A DNA stretch of 46,739 nucleotides from Gallionellales bacterium GWA2_60_18 (lineage in GTDB: Bacteria > Pseudomonadota > Gammaproteobacteria > Burkholderiales > Gallionellaceae). Of this stretch, positions 25,168-34,583 are shown piece after piece. The stretch lies in contig MGWS01000030.1 of assembly GCA_001801105.1 (NCBI GenBank), positions 1-46,739 of the forward strand, written 5' to 3'. The notes beneath the pieces were generated by a model. The model saw only the letters and a list, made by a program, of their open reading frames with translations, ran no database searches and had not been told where the DNA came from. Made by a program: the position numbers and the translations under genes. Each line of letters starts with the position of its first letter. The first letter of the stretch is position 1.

Positions 25168-25767
25168 TTATTGTGTGACGGCTTCGGCCTTGGTGATGAT
25201 GACATCTATTTCCGGCACGTCCTGATGGAAGCCACGTGAAGCGGTGAGCACTTTGCCTATCGCATCCACTACTTCGGTGCCTTCCGTTACCTTGCCGAAC
25301 ACGCAGTAACCCCAGCCGTCCTGGCCGGGATAGTCGAGGAAGTCGTTGTTCCTGACATTGATGAAGAATTGCGCGGTGGCCGAATGCGGGTCGCCGGTGC
25401 GCGCCATGGCGATGGTGTATTTGGCGTTTTTCAAACCATTGGCGGCTTCATTCTTGATCGCTGCGTTAACTGCCTTCTGATTCATGCCGGGCTCGAAGCC
25501 GCCGCCTTGGATCATGAAGTTGGGGATGACGCGGTGGAAGATGGTGTTGTCGTAGAAGCCGCTGTTCACGTAGTCCAGGAAGTTCTGGACGGTGAGCGGC
25601 GCTTTTTCGGCGTCCAGTTGCAAGGTGATGGTGCCGTGATTGGTGTGCAGTTTGACCATGGTTTTTTTGCCTTGAGTTGAAGAGACTTGGGTTGAAGAAA
25701 GGGCGGGTTGCATCATGCCGCACAGCAGCAGCGCCAGAAATGCGGTGAATAATCTTTTCAGGGTCAT
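25168..25767 (-). CDS. Cyclophilin-type peptidyl-prolyl cis-trans isomerase, exported
   Basis: The 199-aa product has a signal peptide ([20 protein letters not shown]) then a full bacterial cyclophilin: [70 protein letters not shown] and [12 protein letters not shown]. The starting ATG (25767) overlaps the upstream transpeptidase stop as ATGA. An internal ATG at 25659 would give a cytoplasmic PpiB-sized protein, so dual localisation is conceivable, but the signal peptide and coupling favour the periplasmic form. It belongs with the cell-wall genes upstream. Confidence 0.92.
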   Translation of the reverse strand: MTLKRLFTAFLALLLCGMMQPALSSTQVSSTQGKKTMVKLHTNHGTITLQLDAEKAPLTVQNFLDYVNSGFYDNTIFHRVIPNFMIQGGGFEPGMNQKAVNAAIKNEAANGLKNAKYTIAMARTGDPHSATAQFFINVRNNDFLDYPGQDGWGYCVFGKVTEGTEVVDAIGKVLTASRGFHQDVPEIDVIITKAEAVTQ

Positions 25768-26933
25768 GCCGCGCCTTCGTAGACGATCTGCCAGCGGTTG
25801 TTCTGTTTGATCCAGTATTGGCGTTTCTTCATGCGGTTCGACAAGTTGCTGCTGTTGTAGTCCTGCTCGAAACTGACCACCGCCATGTCCGGCTGTTCCG
25901 GATAGGTGAACACGCTGAGGTCGGAAATGTTGACCTTGATCCAGGATTTCGCGCCGTTCACCTGGCGCTTCTGTTTCGACCATGCCGCATGGTTCATCCT
26001 GCCGCTGGAAAAATTGCGCGCATAGTGGCGCAGATAGGTGTCGGTATCGAGGCTGGACCAGTCCTTGCGCCATTGCTCGATCTCCCGCATCAGGGCATTG
26101 CGCTCGGCGGCATCCTGTTCGCTGCGCCAATCCATCCGGCTGGCGATGACGACCGGGGTGACGCCCGCCTGCAGATAGGTGGAAAGCTTGTCGAGGTCTT
26201 CGTTCGCCAGCACCACGCAGCCGTTGCTGGCGCGCGGCGGGCGGCTATAGGTGTCGGAGGGCGTGCCGTGCAGCCAGATGCCGCTGCCGCCGCGGCCATT
26301 CTTGCGGTCCCATTCGTTCGGGTAGCTGATCGGCCAGGCGCCGCTGCCGTACATGTCGGCCAGCTTGTTCTTCGGCAGTTCGGTCGTGACGAAATACACG
26401 CCGATGGGCGTGCGCTGGTCGCCGCGGGTAAATTTCTCCGCGCCGAGTTTGCCGATGCTGATGTAGAAGTCGGTGACATAGCGCGGCTCGCCGTTCACGT
26501 TCTGGTATACGAACAGGGTCGAGCGACCGGTATCCACCACCAGCGCATATTTCTGGCTGGCATCCAGCTTCCACAGGAAGCCCGGCATACGCTGGCGATC
26601 CTGCTGCGACAGCGCGCGTTGCAGGCGTACCTGCGCTTCGTCGCGCAGTTCCTCGATCTTGTCGCGCGGTGCCCTGGCTCCGCCGCCGATATCATCGAGC
26701 CTGCCGGCGCGTGCCATCAACAGGTCGCCCTTGACCAGTTGCGCCAGCTTGAAATTGGGCGTGGTGCGCAGTAGGCTGTCCACTTCGTTGAACGCGATAT
26801 CGAGGCGGTTGTTCTGGATCGCTTGCAGGCTCTTGACCAGTTGCGCTTCGGTGTTGCCGGTATCCGGCGCGGCTTGTGCCAAGCCGGTCAGCATGGCGCA
26901 GGTCAGCAGGGAAAACAGGCGCCGGGTTCGCAT
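25764..26933 (-). CDS. L,D-transpeptidase (YkuD) with C-terminal NTF2-like domain
   Basis: The 389-aa product has a signal peptide (about 1-22), a helical TPR-like region (25-110), a YkuD catalytic domain (about 125-270) and an NTF2/Cds6-like C-terminal domain (about 285-389). The catalytic motif is complete: [20 protein letters not shown] with His222 and Cys239. Such enzymes make 3-3 peptidoglycan cross-links or attach or release lipoproteins. The C-terminal fold resembles the C-terminus of the adjacent TPR protein (both show [12 protein letters not shown] / WEGQRKERIGKP and a final W-QI-YE / WLIQEE strand). It is three bases from the upstream TPR gene and overlaps the cyclophilin downstream. 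Confidence 0.9.
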   Translation of the reverse strand: MRTRRLFSLLTCAMLTGLAQAAPDTGNTEAQLVKSLQAIQNNRLDIAFNEVDSLLRTTPNFKLAQLVKGDLLMARAGRLDDIGGGARAPRDKIEELRDEAQVRLQRALSQQDRQRMPGFLWKLDASQKYALVVDTGRSTLFVYQNVNGEPRYVTDFYISIGKLGAEKFTRGDQRTPIGVYFVTTELPKNKLADMYGSGAWPISYPNEWDRKNGRGGSGIWLHGTPSDTYSRPPRASNGCVVLANEDLDKLSTYLQAGVTPVVIASRMDWRSEQDAAERNALMREIEQWRKDWSSLDTDTYLRHYARNFSSGRMNHAAWSKQKRQVNGAKSWIKVNISDLSVFTYPEQPDMAVVSFEQDYNSSNLSNRMKKRQYWIKQNNRWQIVYEGAA

Positions 26934-26936
26934 GGC

Positions 26937-28049
26937 TTACTTGGCGCGCTCTTCCTGTATCAGCCACTTGTCGCCGGATTTCACCATCAGCAGTGTCTTG
27001 CTGCCGGGGATCTTCAGTTTGTCGGCGTGGTAGGACTGGCGGAACTGCACGGTGGCATGCGTGGCATCGGTGAAGCGCACCGTGGCGTTGCTGATGCGCA
27101 CCTGGATGGTCTTCGGCTTGCCGATGCGTTCCTTGCGTTGCCCTTCCCAGGCGGCGCGGTTCATGCCGTCCTGCGGGCGGAAATCGCCGGCATAGAATGC
27201 CAGGTAGGCCGGCACATTCTTGGACGACCATGCGGCGGCCCATGCCTTGACGGTATCCAGCACCGCTTTGCTGCCCTCCTGCGCGACCGGTGTTTCGGCA
27301 CGCTTCGGAGCGGAGACGGAAGGTTGCGCCGGTTTAACGGCAGGCTCGGCTGCGGCAGGTTTGGCTGGCTCGGGTTTGACTGGTGGTTGGCTTGCGGCAA
27401 GTTTCGCGGGTTCCGGTTTGGCTGGTTGGCTTGCAGCAGGAGCGGCAGGTTCCGGTTTGGTTGTTGCCGTTGCCGCGCTTCCAGCGGCAGCCTTGCCGCG
27501 CGAGCCGCCGGCGAACAGGTCCTGGATCATCGCCAGCTTGGTCTGTGTCGCGGCGTTGCTGCGATCCAGTTGCAGGGCGCGGTCATAGGCCTGGCTGGCC
27601 ATCTTTGCATAGATATCGCCGAGATTTTCATGCGCGGTGGCATAGCTGGGATGGGTGCGGATCGCCATTTCCAGCGATTGCTTGGCCTTGTCGTACTGGC
27701 CCTGGCCGGCATACAGCACGGCGAGGTTGTTGTAAGGCTCCGGCAGCTCCGGATAATCCTCAGTCAATGCCGAAAAGGTCTTGATGGCCTCGGCGGATTG
27801 GCCCTGTTCGGTCAGGATCAGCCCCTTCAGGAAACGCGCCTGCGCGTCCTTGGGCTTGCCGGCCAGGTAGCCGTTGACCTTGGTCATGGCCTGGCTGTAC
27901 TGCCCCTGCTTGAACAGCTTGTTGGCATCCTGGATGTCGTCGGCATGCGCAACCAGGGCGGCGCCCGACAACAATATGCCGGCAAACAGCGCAGCATGGC
28001 GGCTAAAACGGGCAAGGCGAATTTCGTTAAAACGGTTGAGCATGTTCAT
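26937..28049 (-). CDS. Periplasmic TPR protein with Ala/Pro/Lys linker and NTF2-like domain
   Basis: The 370-aa product has an N-terminal signal (hydrophobic 18-36, ending AHA), three to four tetratricopeptide repeats (40-170: ANKLFKQGQYSQAMTKVNGY, then LPEPYNNLAVLYAGQGQYDK), a 75-residue linker with repeated KPEPAKPAA units (about 185-255), and an NTF2-like domain (260-370: VLDTVKAWAAAWSSKNVPAY, FYAGDF). It heads the four-gene minus-strand unit leading to the L,D-transpeptidase. I infer a scaffold for peptidoglycan remodelling; no catalytic residue is visible. Confidence 0.82.
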   Translation of the reverse strand: MNMLNRFNEIRLARFSRHAALFAGILLSGAALVAHADDIQDANKLFKQGQYSQAMTKVNGYLAGKPKDAQARFLKGLILTEQGQSAEAIKTFSALTEDYPELPEPYNNLAVLYAGQGQYDKAKQSLEMAIRTHPSYATAHENLGDIYAKMASQAYDRALQLDRSNAATQTKLAMIQDLFAGGSRGKAAAGSAATATTKPEPAAPAASQPAKPEPAKLAASQPPVKPEPAKPAAAEPAVKPAQPSVSAPKRAETPVAQEGSKAVLDTVKAWAAAWSSKNVPAYLAFYAGDFRPQDGMNRAAWEGQRKERIGKPKTIQVRISNATVRFTDATHATVQFRQSYHADKLKIPGSKTLLMVKSGDKWLIQEERAK

Positions 28050-28140
28050 CGTGATACTCGGTTCCTGATGTGCACGGGTTGGAAACAGTAGCGGATTCTA
28101 GCAAATAACCCATATGTTTTCACAGTTTATAGAGGCGGGT

Positions 28141-28199
28141 TTCCCGGTGTTTTCGGTTAAAATCCGCCGCATATTTTTACGTTCAACCGAAACCGGGAA
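28141..28199 (+). promoter_or_regulatory. Interrupted inverted repeat in the glnS leader
   Basis: TTCCCGGTGTTTTCGGTT (28141-28158) pairs with AACCGAAACCGGGAA (28185-28199) apart from a three-base bulge. TAAAAT at 28158-28163, in the loop, is a -10 candidate. The structure ends 11 bp before the glnS ATG and could be a leader hairpin or an operator. Confidence 0.4.
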
Positions 28200-28209
28200 G
28201 ACCAACAGC

Positions 28210-29880
28210 ATGAGCGGCACGCCACAACCCGTTGTCTCCAACTTCATCCGCAGCATCATCGATGCTGACCTTGCCAGCGGCAAGCACGGCAGCATCGTCA
28301 CCCGCTTTCCGCCGGAGCCGAACGGCTACCTGCATGTCGGTCACGCCAAATCCATCTGCCTCAACTTCGGCCTGGCGCGGGATTACAACGGCAAATGCAA
28401 CCTGCGTTTCGACGACACCAACCCGGAGAAGGAGAGCGAGGAATACGCGCTATCCATCCAGGACGACGTGCGCTGGCTGGGGTTTGAATGGAACGGCCCG
28501 GTGCACTGGGCGTCGGATTATTTCGATGCGCTGTACGATTTTGCGGTTGAGCTCATCAACAAGGGGCTGGCCTATGTGGACGACCTGACGCCGGAGCAGA
28601 TGCGCGAATATCGCGGCACGCTGACCCAGCCCGGCCGGAACAGCCCGAACCGCGACCGTGCAGCGAAAGAGAACCTCGACCTGTTCGCGCGCATGAGGAA
28701 CGGCGAATTCGCCGACGGTGCGATGGTGCTGCGCGCGAAGATCGACATGGCCTCGCCCAACATCAACCTGCGCGACCCGGTCATCTACCGGATTAAAAGG
28801 GCGCATCACATCCGCACCGGCGACAAGTGGTGCATCTATCCGATGTACGACTACACGCACTGCATCTCCGACGCGCTGGAGGCGATCACACACTCCATCT
28901 GCACGCTGGAATTCGAAGACCACCGCCCGCTGTACGACTGGGTGCTGGACAACATCACCATCCCCTGTCACCCGCGCCAATACGAGTTCTCGCGGCTGGA
29001 GCTGCACTACACCATCACCAGCAAGCGCAAGCTGCTGCAACTGGTGACCGAGAAACATGTCTCCGGCTGGGACGACCCGCGCATGCCCACCATCACCGGT
29101 ATGCGCCGCCGCGGCTACACGCCAGAAGGCATCCGCGAATTCGCCAAACGCATCGGCGTCTCCAAGAGCGAGAACAGCGTCGATATGGCGATCATGGAAG
29201 GCGCGATCCGCGAAGACCTCGAACTGCGCGCACCGCGCGTGATGGCCATCGTCAACCCGCTCAGGGTGACCATCACCAATGCCGAAGGCGCGCAAACGCG
29301 CGAAGCGGATTTCCATCCCAACGTGCCCGATCTGGGCAAACGTGTCGTGCCGTTCGGCAGCTCGTTGTTCATAGAAGCCGACGATTTCGCCGAAGCGCCG
29401 CCGCCCGGCTGGAAACGCCTCACGCCCGGCGGCGAGATCCGTCTGCGCCACAGCTACGTGATGCGTTGCGACGAAGCGGTGAAAGATGCGACCGGCAAGG
29501 TCGTCGAACTGCGTTGCAGCATCGACCACGCCACTCTGGGCAAGAACCCGGAAGGGCGCAAGGTCAAGGGCGTGATCCACTTCCTGTCCCGCGAGCACGC
29601 GCTGCCCGCCGAGATCCGTCTGTACGACCGCCTGTTCAACGTGCCGGAACCGGACTCGGACAGGGAGGTGGATTTCTGCACCCATCTCAATCCGGACTCG
29701 CTCACCGTAGTGCAAGGCTGGGTAGAGGCATGCACCAAGGATGCCGCGCCGGAGACACGCTACCAGTTCGAGCGCCTCGGCTATTTTTGCACCGACCGCC
29801 GCGACCATCAGCCGGGCGGCAAGCTGGTGTTCAACCGCACCGTGACGCTGAAGGATTCCTGGGCAAAGGAGCAATCATGA
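28210..29880 (+). CDS. glnS: Glutaminyl-tRNA synthetase
   Basis: The 556-aa class I synthetase (E. coli 554) shows [19 protein letters not shown] with the HIGH-type motif [17 protein letters not shown], the [17 protein letters not shown] specificity region, and the KMSKS equivalent VSKSEN near 318, then the C-terminal anticodon-binding beta barrels. The ATG at 28210 gives the family N-terminus; 32 earlier codons are unsupported. A direct GlnRS suggests that Gln-tRNA is not made solely by the GatCAB route. It overlaps the next gene by ATGA. Confidence 0.97.
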   Translation: MSGTPQPVVSNFIRSIIDADLASGKHGSIVTRFPPEPNGYLHVGHAKSICLNFGLARDYNGKCNLRFDDTNPEKESEEYALSIQDDVRWLGFEWNGPVHWASDYFDALYDFAVELINKGLAYVDDLTPEQMREYRGTLTQPGRNSPNRDRAAKENLDLFARMRNGEFADGAMVLRAKIDMASPNINLRDPVIYRIKRAHHIRTGDKWCIYPMYDYTHCISDALEAITHSICTLEFEDHRPLYDWVLDNITIPCHPRQYEFSRLELHYTITSKRKLLQLVTEKHVSGWDDPRMPTITGMRRRGYTPEGIREFAKRIGVSKSENSVDMAIMEGAIREDLELRAPRVMAIVNPLRVTITNAEGAQTREADFHPNVPDLGKRVVPFGSSLFIEADDFAEAPPPGWKRLTPGGEIRLRHSYVMRCDEAVKDATGKVVELRCSIDHATLGKNPEGRKVKGVIHFLSREHALPAEIRLYDRLFNVPEPDSDREVDFCTHLNPDSLTVVQGWVEACTKDAAPETRYQFERLGYFCTDRRDHQPGGKLVFNRTVTLKDSWAKEQS

Positions 29881-30227
29881 GCGAAGAATTCATCGTGTCG
29901 GGCGAGGCGCAGATCAAGTCGTTGCGGACGCTCACCCAGGTCGTGTACATCCTCTACGCGCTCTCCTATTTCACCGGCATCACGGCCATCGTCGGCATCA
30001 TCATCAATTATGTGAAGCAGGACGATGTTGCGGGAACCTGGCTGGAGAGCCATTTCCGCTGGCAGATACGCACCTTCTGGTTCGGCCTGTTGTGGGCGGT
30101 GATCGGCGGGATAACGGCTTTTATCCTGGTCGGTTTCGCCATATTGTTCGCCAACTTCTGCTGGATCATCTATCGCATCGTCAAAGGCTGGCTCAACCTG
30201 AACGACAACAAGCCCATGAGCTTCTGA
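29877..30227 (+). CDS. Small membrane protein, DUF4870-like
   Basis: The 116-aa product has a hydrophilic N-terminus with two or three transmembrane segments (about 22-42, 62-85, 85-105) and the [19 protein letters not shown] and [22 protein letters not shown] motifs typical of the DUF4870/YtpA-like small membrane family. It overlaps the glnS stop (ATGA) and ends seven bases before cysS, so it is cotranscribed with two synthetase genes. Function is unknown. Confidence 0.85.
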   Translation: MSEEFIVSGEAQIKSLRTLTQVVYILYALSYFTGITAIVGIIINYVKQDDVAGTWLESHFRWQIRTFWFGLLWAVIGGITAFILVGFAILFANFCWIIYRIVKGWLNLNDNKPMSF

Positions 30228-30234
30228 TTCACCC

Positions 30235-31686
30235 ATGCTGAAAATCTACAACACCCTCGCCCGCGACAAGCAGGATTTCAAACCCATCGATGCCAACAAG
30301 GTGCGCATGTATGTGTGCGGCATGACGGTGTACGACTATTGCCACCTGGGACACGCGCGCGTGATGGTGGTGTTCGACATGGTGTACCGCTGGCTCAAGG
30401 CCTCCGGTTACGATGTCACCTACGTGCGCAACATCACCGACATCGACGACAAGATCATCAAGCGTGCGGCGGAGAACGGCGAATCCATCCATGCGCTGAC
30501 CCAGCGCTTCATCGACGCCATGCACGAAGATGCCGATGCGCTGGGCGTGCAACGCCCGGACCATGAGCCGCGCGCCACGCAGTATGTGCCGCAGATGCTG
30601 GTGATGATCGCACAACTGGAACAGAACGGCCTGGCCTATCAGGCGGCGGACGGCGATGTGAACTACGCGGTGCGCAAGTTCGAGGGCTACGGCAAACTCT
30701 CCGGCAAGTCGCTGGAAGACCTGCGCGCGGGCGAGCGCGTGGAGGTGGACTCGAACAAGCATGACCCGCTCGACTTCGTGTTGTGGAAGCACGCCAAGGA
30801 CGGCGAAGCGGATGAGGTGAAGTGGGATTCCAAGTGGGGCAAGGGCCGCCCCGGCTGGCACCTCGAATGCTCGGCGATGGGCTCGGAGCTGCTGGGCAAG
30901 CATTTCGACATCCACGGCGGCGGTGCGGATTTGCAATTTCCGCATCACGAAAACGAAATCGCCCAGTCCGAGGGCGCGCACCGGTGCCAGTACGTGAACT
31001 ACTGGATGCACAACGGCTTCGTGCGCGTGGACGAGGAGAAGATGTCAAAGAGCCTCGGCAACTTCTTCACCATCCGCGAGGTGCTGAAGAAATACGACGC
31101 CGAAGTGGTGCGTTTCTTCATCCTGCGCGCGCACTACCGCAGCCCGTTGAATTATTCCGATGCGCATCTGGACGATGCCAAGGGCGCACTGACAAGACTT
31201 TATACCGCACTCAAGACTTTACCCTCTCCCTCAATCCCTCTCCCGCTTGCGGGAGAGGGAAGCCAACTCCCCTCTCCCGCAAGCGGGAGAGGGGCTGGGG
31301 GAGAGGGCGCTGTTGACTGGGCAAATCCCTACCCCGTCCGCTTCAAGTCCGCGATGGACGACGACTTCAACACCCCCGAAGCGGTCGCCGTGTTGTTCGA
31401 CCTCGCCAACGAGGTGAACCGCAGCCAATCGCCGGAAGCCGCCGCGCAACTCAAGGCGCTGGCCGGTGTGCTCGGCCTGCTGCAACGCGAGCCGCAACAG
31501 TTCCTGCAAGGCGGAGCAAGTGAGGGCGGATTGGACGAGGCCGCGATTAACGCGCAGATCGAAGCCCGCATCGCCGCCAAGAAAGCGAAGAACTTCGCCG
31601 AGGCCGACCGTATCCGCAGGGCGCTATTGGAGGCGGGCGTCGTGCTGGAGGATACGCCGCAGGGAACGAGTTGGCGCAGGGCCTAA
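30235..31686 (+). CDS. cysS: Cysteinyl-tRNA synthetase with in-frame repeat-encoded insertion
   Basis: The 483-aa class I synthetase has the zinc/HIGH region [18 protein letters not shown] (Cys28, HLGH 37-40), the [12 protein letters not shown] and [19 protein letters not shown] zinc-site segments, and KMSKSLGN near 268. After RLYTALK a segment of about 30 residues reads [20 protein letters not shown] and continues with Pro/Gly/Arg, encoded by the palindromic element at 31221-31308; homologues go directly on to the conserved [10 protein letters not shown]. Without it the length would be about 454, close to E. coli (461). The stop overlaps the convergent pilin-like gene by four bases. Confidence 0.96.
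   Translation: MLKIYNTLARDKQDFKPIDANKVRMYVCGMTVYDYCHLGHARVMVVFDMVYRWLKASGYDVTYVRNITDIDDKIIKRAAENGESIHALTQRFIDAMHEDADALGVQRPDHEPRATQYVPQMLVMIAQLEQNGLAYQAADGDVNYAVRKFEGYGKLSGKSLEDLRAGERVEVDSNKHDPLDFVLWKHAKDGEADEVKWDSKWGKGRPGWHLECSAMGSELLGKHFDIHGGGADLQFPHHENEIAQSEGAHRCQYVNYWMHNGFVRVDEEKMSKSLGNFFTIREVLKKYDAEVVRFFILRAHYRSPLNYSDAHLDDAKGALTRLYTALKTLPSPSIPLPLAGEGSQLPSPASGRGAGGEGAVDWANPYPVRFKSAMDDDFNTPEAVAVLFDLANEVNRSQSPEAAAQLKALAGVLGLLQREPQQFLQGGASEGGLDEAAINAQIEARIAAKKAKNFAEADRIRRALLEAGVVLEDTPQGTSWRRA
31221..31308 (+). repeat. In-frame palindromic element inside cysS
   Basis: The segment starts ACCCTCTCCC and ends GGGGCTGGGGGAGAGGGC, with two perfect internal palindromes: CCCTCTCCCGC/GCGGGAGAGGG at 31236-31259 and CCCCTCTCCCGC/GCGGGAGAGGGG at 31269-31294. 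It is about 88 bp with boundaries uncertain by a base or two, and it leaves the frame open. Same family as 22966-23106 in thiL. Confidence 0.85.
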
Positions 31687-32429
31687 GGCAGCTTGCCTGC
31701 GGTCACCATGCGGTTGACCAGTGTATTGGGCGAGATCCAGATGAGCAGGTCATCAAAGTCGGTTGAATGATCCTTGCTGACGAAAGTGTTGTTGTCATCG
31801 GCATTTTCCTCTTCGTCGCCTGTCGCTGTGCCGATTTGCGCCCCACCTCCGGATGGATAGGCGCCGAGGCCATCCTCGCCATGCGAGACTACGACTGCCG
31901 GTACGTTAGCGGCTACGATTGTGCCGCCAGAAGAGGCAGAACGGACTTCGAGGGTCGCAATTGAGCACAGCTGGAATGACACTCCTGCGGTGATGCTGCA
32001 GGATGCGCTACCAGTTCCGTCAGCGCCATCGGCAAAATTCGAGCTAACTCCATGTGAAACGCGATAGGTGAAACGCCGGCCCCAAGCGTCAGTTTCACTT
32101 GTTCCCAGTGTGCCCCATGGCAAGACGCCCTTGGTAAGCGTACAAACAGCGGCTACCCCGCTTCCGGTAACCAGTTCGTCGCCAGCGGCCGTAGTTCCGT
32201 CGGCAGGGCAGGGCAACCTGCCTTTGATGATGGCGAAACCCGTCAATGCATCCCTTATGTCATTCATCTGCCCGCGCGTTTCGTTGATGCGCCGCGATTC
32301 CATCTGGGCCGACAGCGTTGGCATCAGCCCGCCCAGCAGCAATCCGACAATAGCCAGCACGATCGCCATTTCCATCAGGCTGAAACCGCGATTCATTCTG
32401 CTTGCGGCGGGTCTTTGTGATCTGGTCAT
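31683..32429 (-). CDS. Prepilin-like protein (type IV/MSHA minor pilin), paralogue of the next gene
   Basis: The 248-aa product has a class III prepilin leader: MNRG followed by [20 protein letters not shown], with the expected Gly before Phe and Glu at +5. After the pilin helix come [40 protein letters not shown] and [14 protein letters not shown]. Those same blocks occur in the upstream 393-aa protein. Two starts are possible: 32429 (11 extra residues) or 32396 directly before the leader. Last gene of the pilus operon, convergent with cysS. No major-pilin length or disulphide-bonded C-terminus is evident. Confidence 0.8.
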   Translation of the reverse strand: MTRSQRPAASRMNRGFSLMEMAIVLAIVGLLLGGLMPTLSAQMESRRINETRGQMNDIRDALTGFAIIKGRLPCPADGTTAAGDELVTGSGVAAVCTLTKGVLPWGTLGTSETDAWGRRFTYRVSHGVSSNFADGADGTGSASCSITAGVSFQLCSIATLEVRSASSGGTIVAANVPAVVVSHGEDGLGAYPSGGGAQIGTATGDEEENADDNNTFVSKDHSTDFDDLLIWISPNTLVNRMVTAGKLP

Positions 32430-32430
32430 G

Positions 32431-33612
32431 TTATGGCAACCGGTAAATCCGGTCTCGGTCTCCAGCAGATGAGGTGGGCGTGATATATAGATCATCGTTG
32501 TTATCGTTGTTTTCTGAATCTTCCAGATACTCGGATAGAGTGTTGGGCGTGCGGATCAACGCACCAAGTGGTGTTCCTGGCAAGAAGAACAGCGCATGCG
32601 TTCCTGCGATACCGTCTACGCTGAGCGTGTCGTCATCGCAGCTGTCGCAATCGCCCGGGTCATCCGTGTAATCCCTCGCTACGCTATAGTAAATCAGTTT
32701 GTACCACTCATTGTCGAAGAACCATTGCGGTGGGCGAAAAGAACCGGACCAAGCGACTGGGCTTGCATTGTTAGGTAACCATCCTCGGTTCAGCCCTACA
32801 TTGGAGTCATAATCCAACCACTGATCTACAGTATCCGCCCATGGATAGCAGTTGCATCCACTGTTCGCGAAATAGCTGGATAGTGCATTCTTAACTTCGG
32901 CAGCGACGCGCTGTTCAATCAATGGCATCAGGTTCTTGGTGGCGATGAAAATGAGCTGGTCGTTGAAGTTTTCTGAATTTGTTCCGGTAATAAATGGGCC
33001 GCTGGCGGACGCATTGTTCCGGCTGTTGGCGATATCCAGATAGTTTGATGCACTGTTTTGTTCGGCAACGGTGCTCCTGCTCTGCGAACCGAGGGGACTG
33101 CCCGGCGAAAATATCACCGCGACGGCGCTGTATCCGGCTTCGGTCAGGAGGCTAGTGCCATCGGCTCGATATATTGCAAGCTCGCCCTTGGTGTTGCTGT
33201 TGAGTGGGCGAGCTGAATCGTCGTCGCGGAAATTGGGCGAGAGCGCATACCATAGGCGCTCGCCGTTGCCATCGCGCAGATCGGGCAGTTTTAGGGTACG
33301 CCACGGCAGTCTGCCGATATAGCTCGGACAAACGTTGCCGCTTAACAACTGGGCAGAGCCGTCATTGTCAGTGTCAGGGCAGGGTAGGCTACCCGGCAAA
33401 CCAGCATCACTGGCTGCGCGACCGATCAGCGCATCCCGAGCTTGGCTCAGCGCAGCGGCGGATATTTCCTGACGTATCGCTTGCAGTTTGGTGGCGCTAA
33501 GGGAGCTAACCAGTGCAGCAGCAATCCCCATCACCACGATCACCAGCATTATGATCAGCGCCGCGCCGCGCTGTCCCCTTGGAATTTCCGGGAGTGATGG
33601 CGGACGCTGCAT
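32431..33612 (-). CDS. Large PilX/MshP-like pilus protein with duplicated domain
   Basis: The 393-aa product begins with a basic segment and RGAALIIMLVIVVMGIAAAL, the N-terminal membrane helix typical of PilX/MshP proteins rather than a Glu5 prepilin. Residues 45-240 match the adjacent prepilin-like protein (ARDALIG, GSLPCPDTDNDG, GRLPWRTL, GERLWYALS, AVAVIFSPGSPLG, NFNDQLIFIATKNL). A second, weaker copy seems to follow (about 245-393: NEWYKLIYYSVARDYTDD, then ALFFLPGTPLGALIRT and YLEDSENNDNND). Exported, probably part of or tip of a pilus. Stop codon lies one base before the next gene's start. Confidence 0.75.
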   Translation of the reverse strand: MQRPPSLPEIPRGQRGAALIIMLVIVVMGIAAALVSSLSATKLQAIRQEISAAALSQARDALIGRAASDAGLPGSLPCPDTDNDGSAQLLSGNVCPSYIGRLPWRTLKLPDLRDGNGERLWYALSPNFRDDDSARPLNSNTKGELAIYRADGTSLLTEAGYSAVAVIFSPGSPLGSQSRSTVAEQNSASNYLDIANSRNNASASGPFITGTNSENFNDQLIFIATKNLMPLIEQRVAAEVKNALSSYFANSGCNCYPWADTVDQWLDYDSNVGLNRGWLPNNASPVAWSGSFRPPQWFFDNEWYKLIYYSVARDYTDDPGDCDSCDDDTLSVDGIAGTHALFFLPGTPLGALIRTPNTLSEYLEDSENNDNNDDLYITPTSSAGDRDRIYRLP

Positions 33613-33620
33613 GATGGCGG

Positions 33621-33977
33621 TTACCGTTCTTCCGCCGCCGGCGCGATGAGCACTTTCTGGCCGACCTTTACCTTGACGGGTTGCGATTGCCCCGGGATGG
33701 CGACCGGCACGCTTTCCGGGGCGCGTTCGTCGCTGGCGCCGGCGATCTGCGGCACGCCGTTGATCCAGACGGTGCGCTCCCCGCCGCGCTTCTGCACGAT
33801 GCCGCTGACGGACAGTATGCGGCTGCTCTCGGTGGCGTTGCCGCCTTTCTGATTGTCGTATTCCAGTTGCGCGCGTTGCTCCGGCGTGAAGAACAGCCTG
33901 CCCAATCCCTCGGCCTGCGCGGGCGGAGTAGCCAACAGGCCTGATGCGATCAAGAGCGCTCCCGAAAAACTTTTCAT
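33621..33977 (-). CDS. MshK-like periplasmic pilus protein
   Basis: The 118-aa product has a signal peptide (MKSFSGALLIASGLLATPPA, cleavage after AQA) and the MshK/GspC-like pattern: LGRLFFTPEQRAQLEYDNQK, then SVSGIVQKRGGERTVWINGV and a closing VKVKVGQKVLIAPA. This matches the small periplasmic proteins that precede secretin genes in MSHA clusters. The start overlaps the previous gene's stop (ATGA, 33974-33977). Confidence 0.7.
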   Translation of the reverse strand: MKSFSGALLIASGLLATPPAQAEGLGRLFFTPEQRAQLEYDNQKGGNATESSRILSVSGIVQKRGGERTVWINGVPQIAGASDERAPESVPVAIPGQSQPVKVKVGQKVLIAPAAEER

Positions 33978-34570
33978 TTTGGCTCGTTCCGGTTCTTCAA
34001 CGTGATCCAGCCGCCGCTGCACTCGGCCGTGAGCTGCGTGGTGGCTTCATCGCCGCCGCGGTGCATCGTGCAGCCGTCCAGTTGGTACCAGCCCTTGATG
34101 CGGCTACGCAGGGCGGAGAAGAAATCCAGCAGTTGGCCTTCGTGCAGCAACTCGAACTGCAATTTCATCTCGCTGTAATGGATGTCGAAGTTGCCGCTGT
34201 CGATCGGTTGCGCGGCGGCATATTTTCCCTGCGGCGCGATGGTGTAGCGGAAATCGGTCACCAGGTTCTGGCGGCGGATGGCTTCCATGCCCTCGATCCA
34301 GTCCAGCCGCTGTTCGTCACCGATGATCTTGTTGGCTTGCAGCGTGCCGTATTTCTCGGCGAACGTTGCCATGTTTCCCCGGTCTTCCTGCGCGGCTGCC
34401 AAACGGTTGCGCGCGTTGCTGAGCTGGCTCTGCGCATTGCGCAGGTACTCCACAGACTTGCCGGCATATTCGCTGCTGCCGAACACGACAACCAGACTGA
34501 TGGTGGCAGCCACGCCGAACGATACGATGCTCCACTGTATCAACGGAAAATCGGAGGAGAAGAATCTCAT
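33974..34570 (-). CDS. MshJ/PilO-like inner-membrane alignment protein
   Basis: The 198-aa product has one N-terminal transmembrane helix (about 12-32), a coiled coil (36-75: YLRNAQSQLSNARNRLAAAQ) and a periplasmic alpha/beta domain with IHYSEMKLQFELLHEGQLLD, the usual layout of PilO/GspM-type subunits that align the ATPase complex with the secretin. Sequence identity is too low to name it with certainty. Confidence 0.7.
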   Translation of the reverse strand: MRFFSSDFPLIQWSIVSFGVAATISLVVVFGSSEYAGKSVEYLRNAQSQLSNARNRLAAAQEDRGNMATFAEKYGTLQANKIIGDEQRLDWIEGMEAIRRQNLVTDFRYTIAPQGKYAAAQPIDSGNFDIHYSEMKLQFELLHEGQLLDFFSALRSRIKGWYQLDGCTMHRGGDEATTQLTAECSGGWITLKNRNEPK

Positions 34571-34583
34571 GGTTCCGTCCGTC

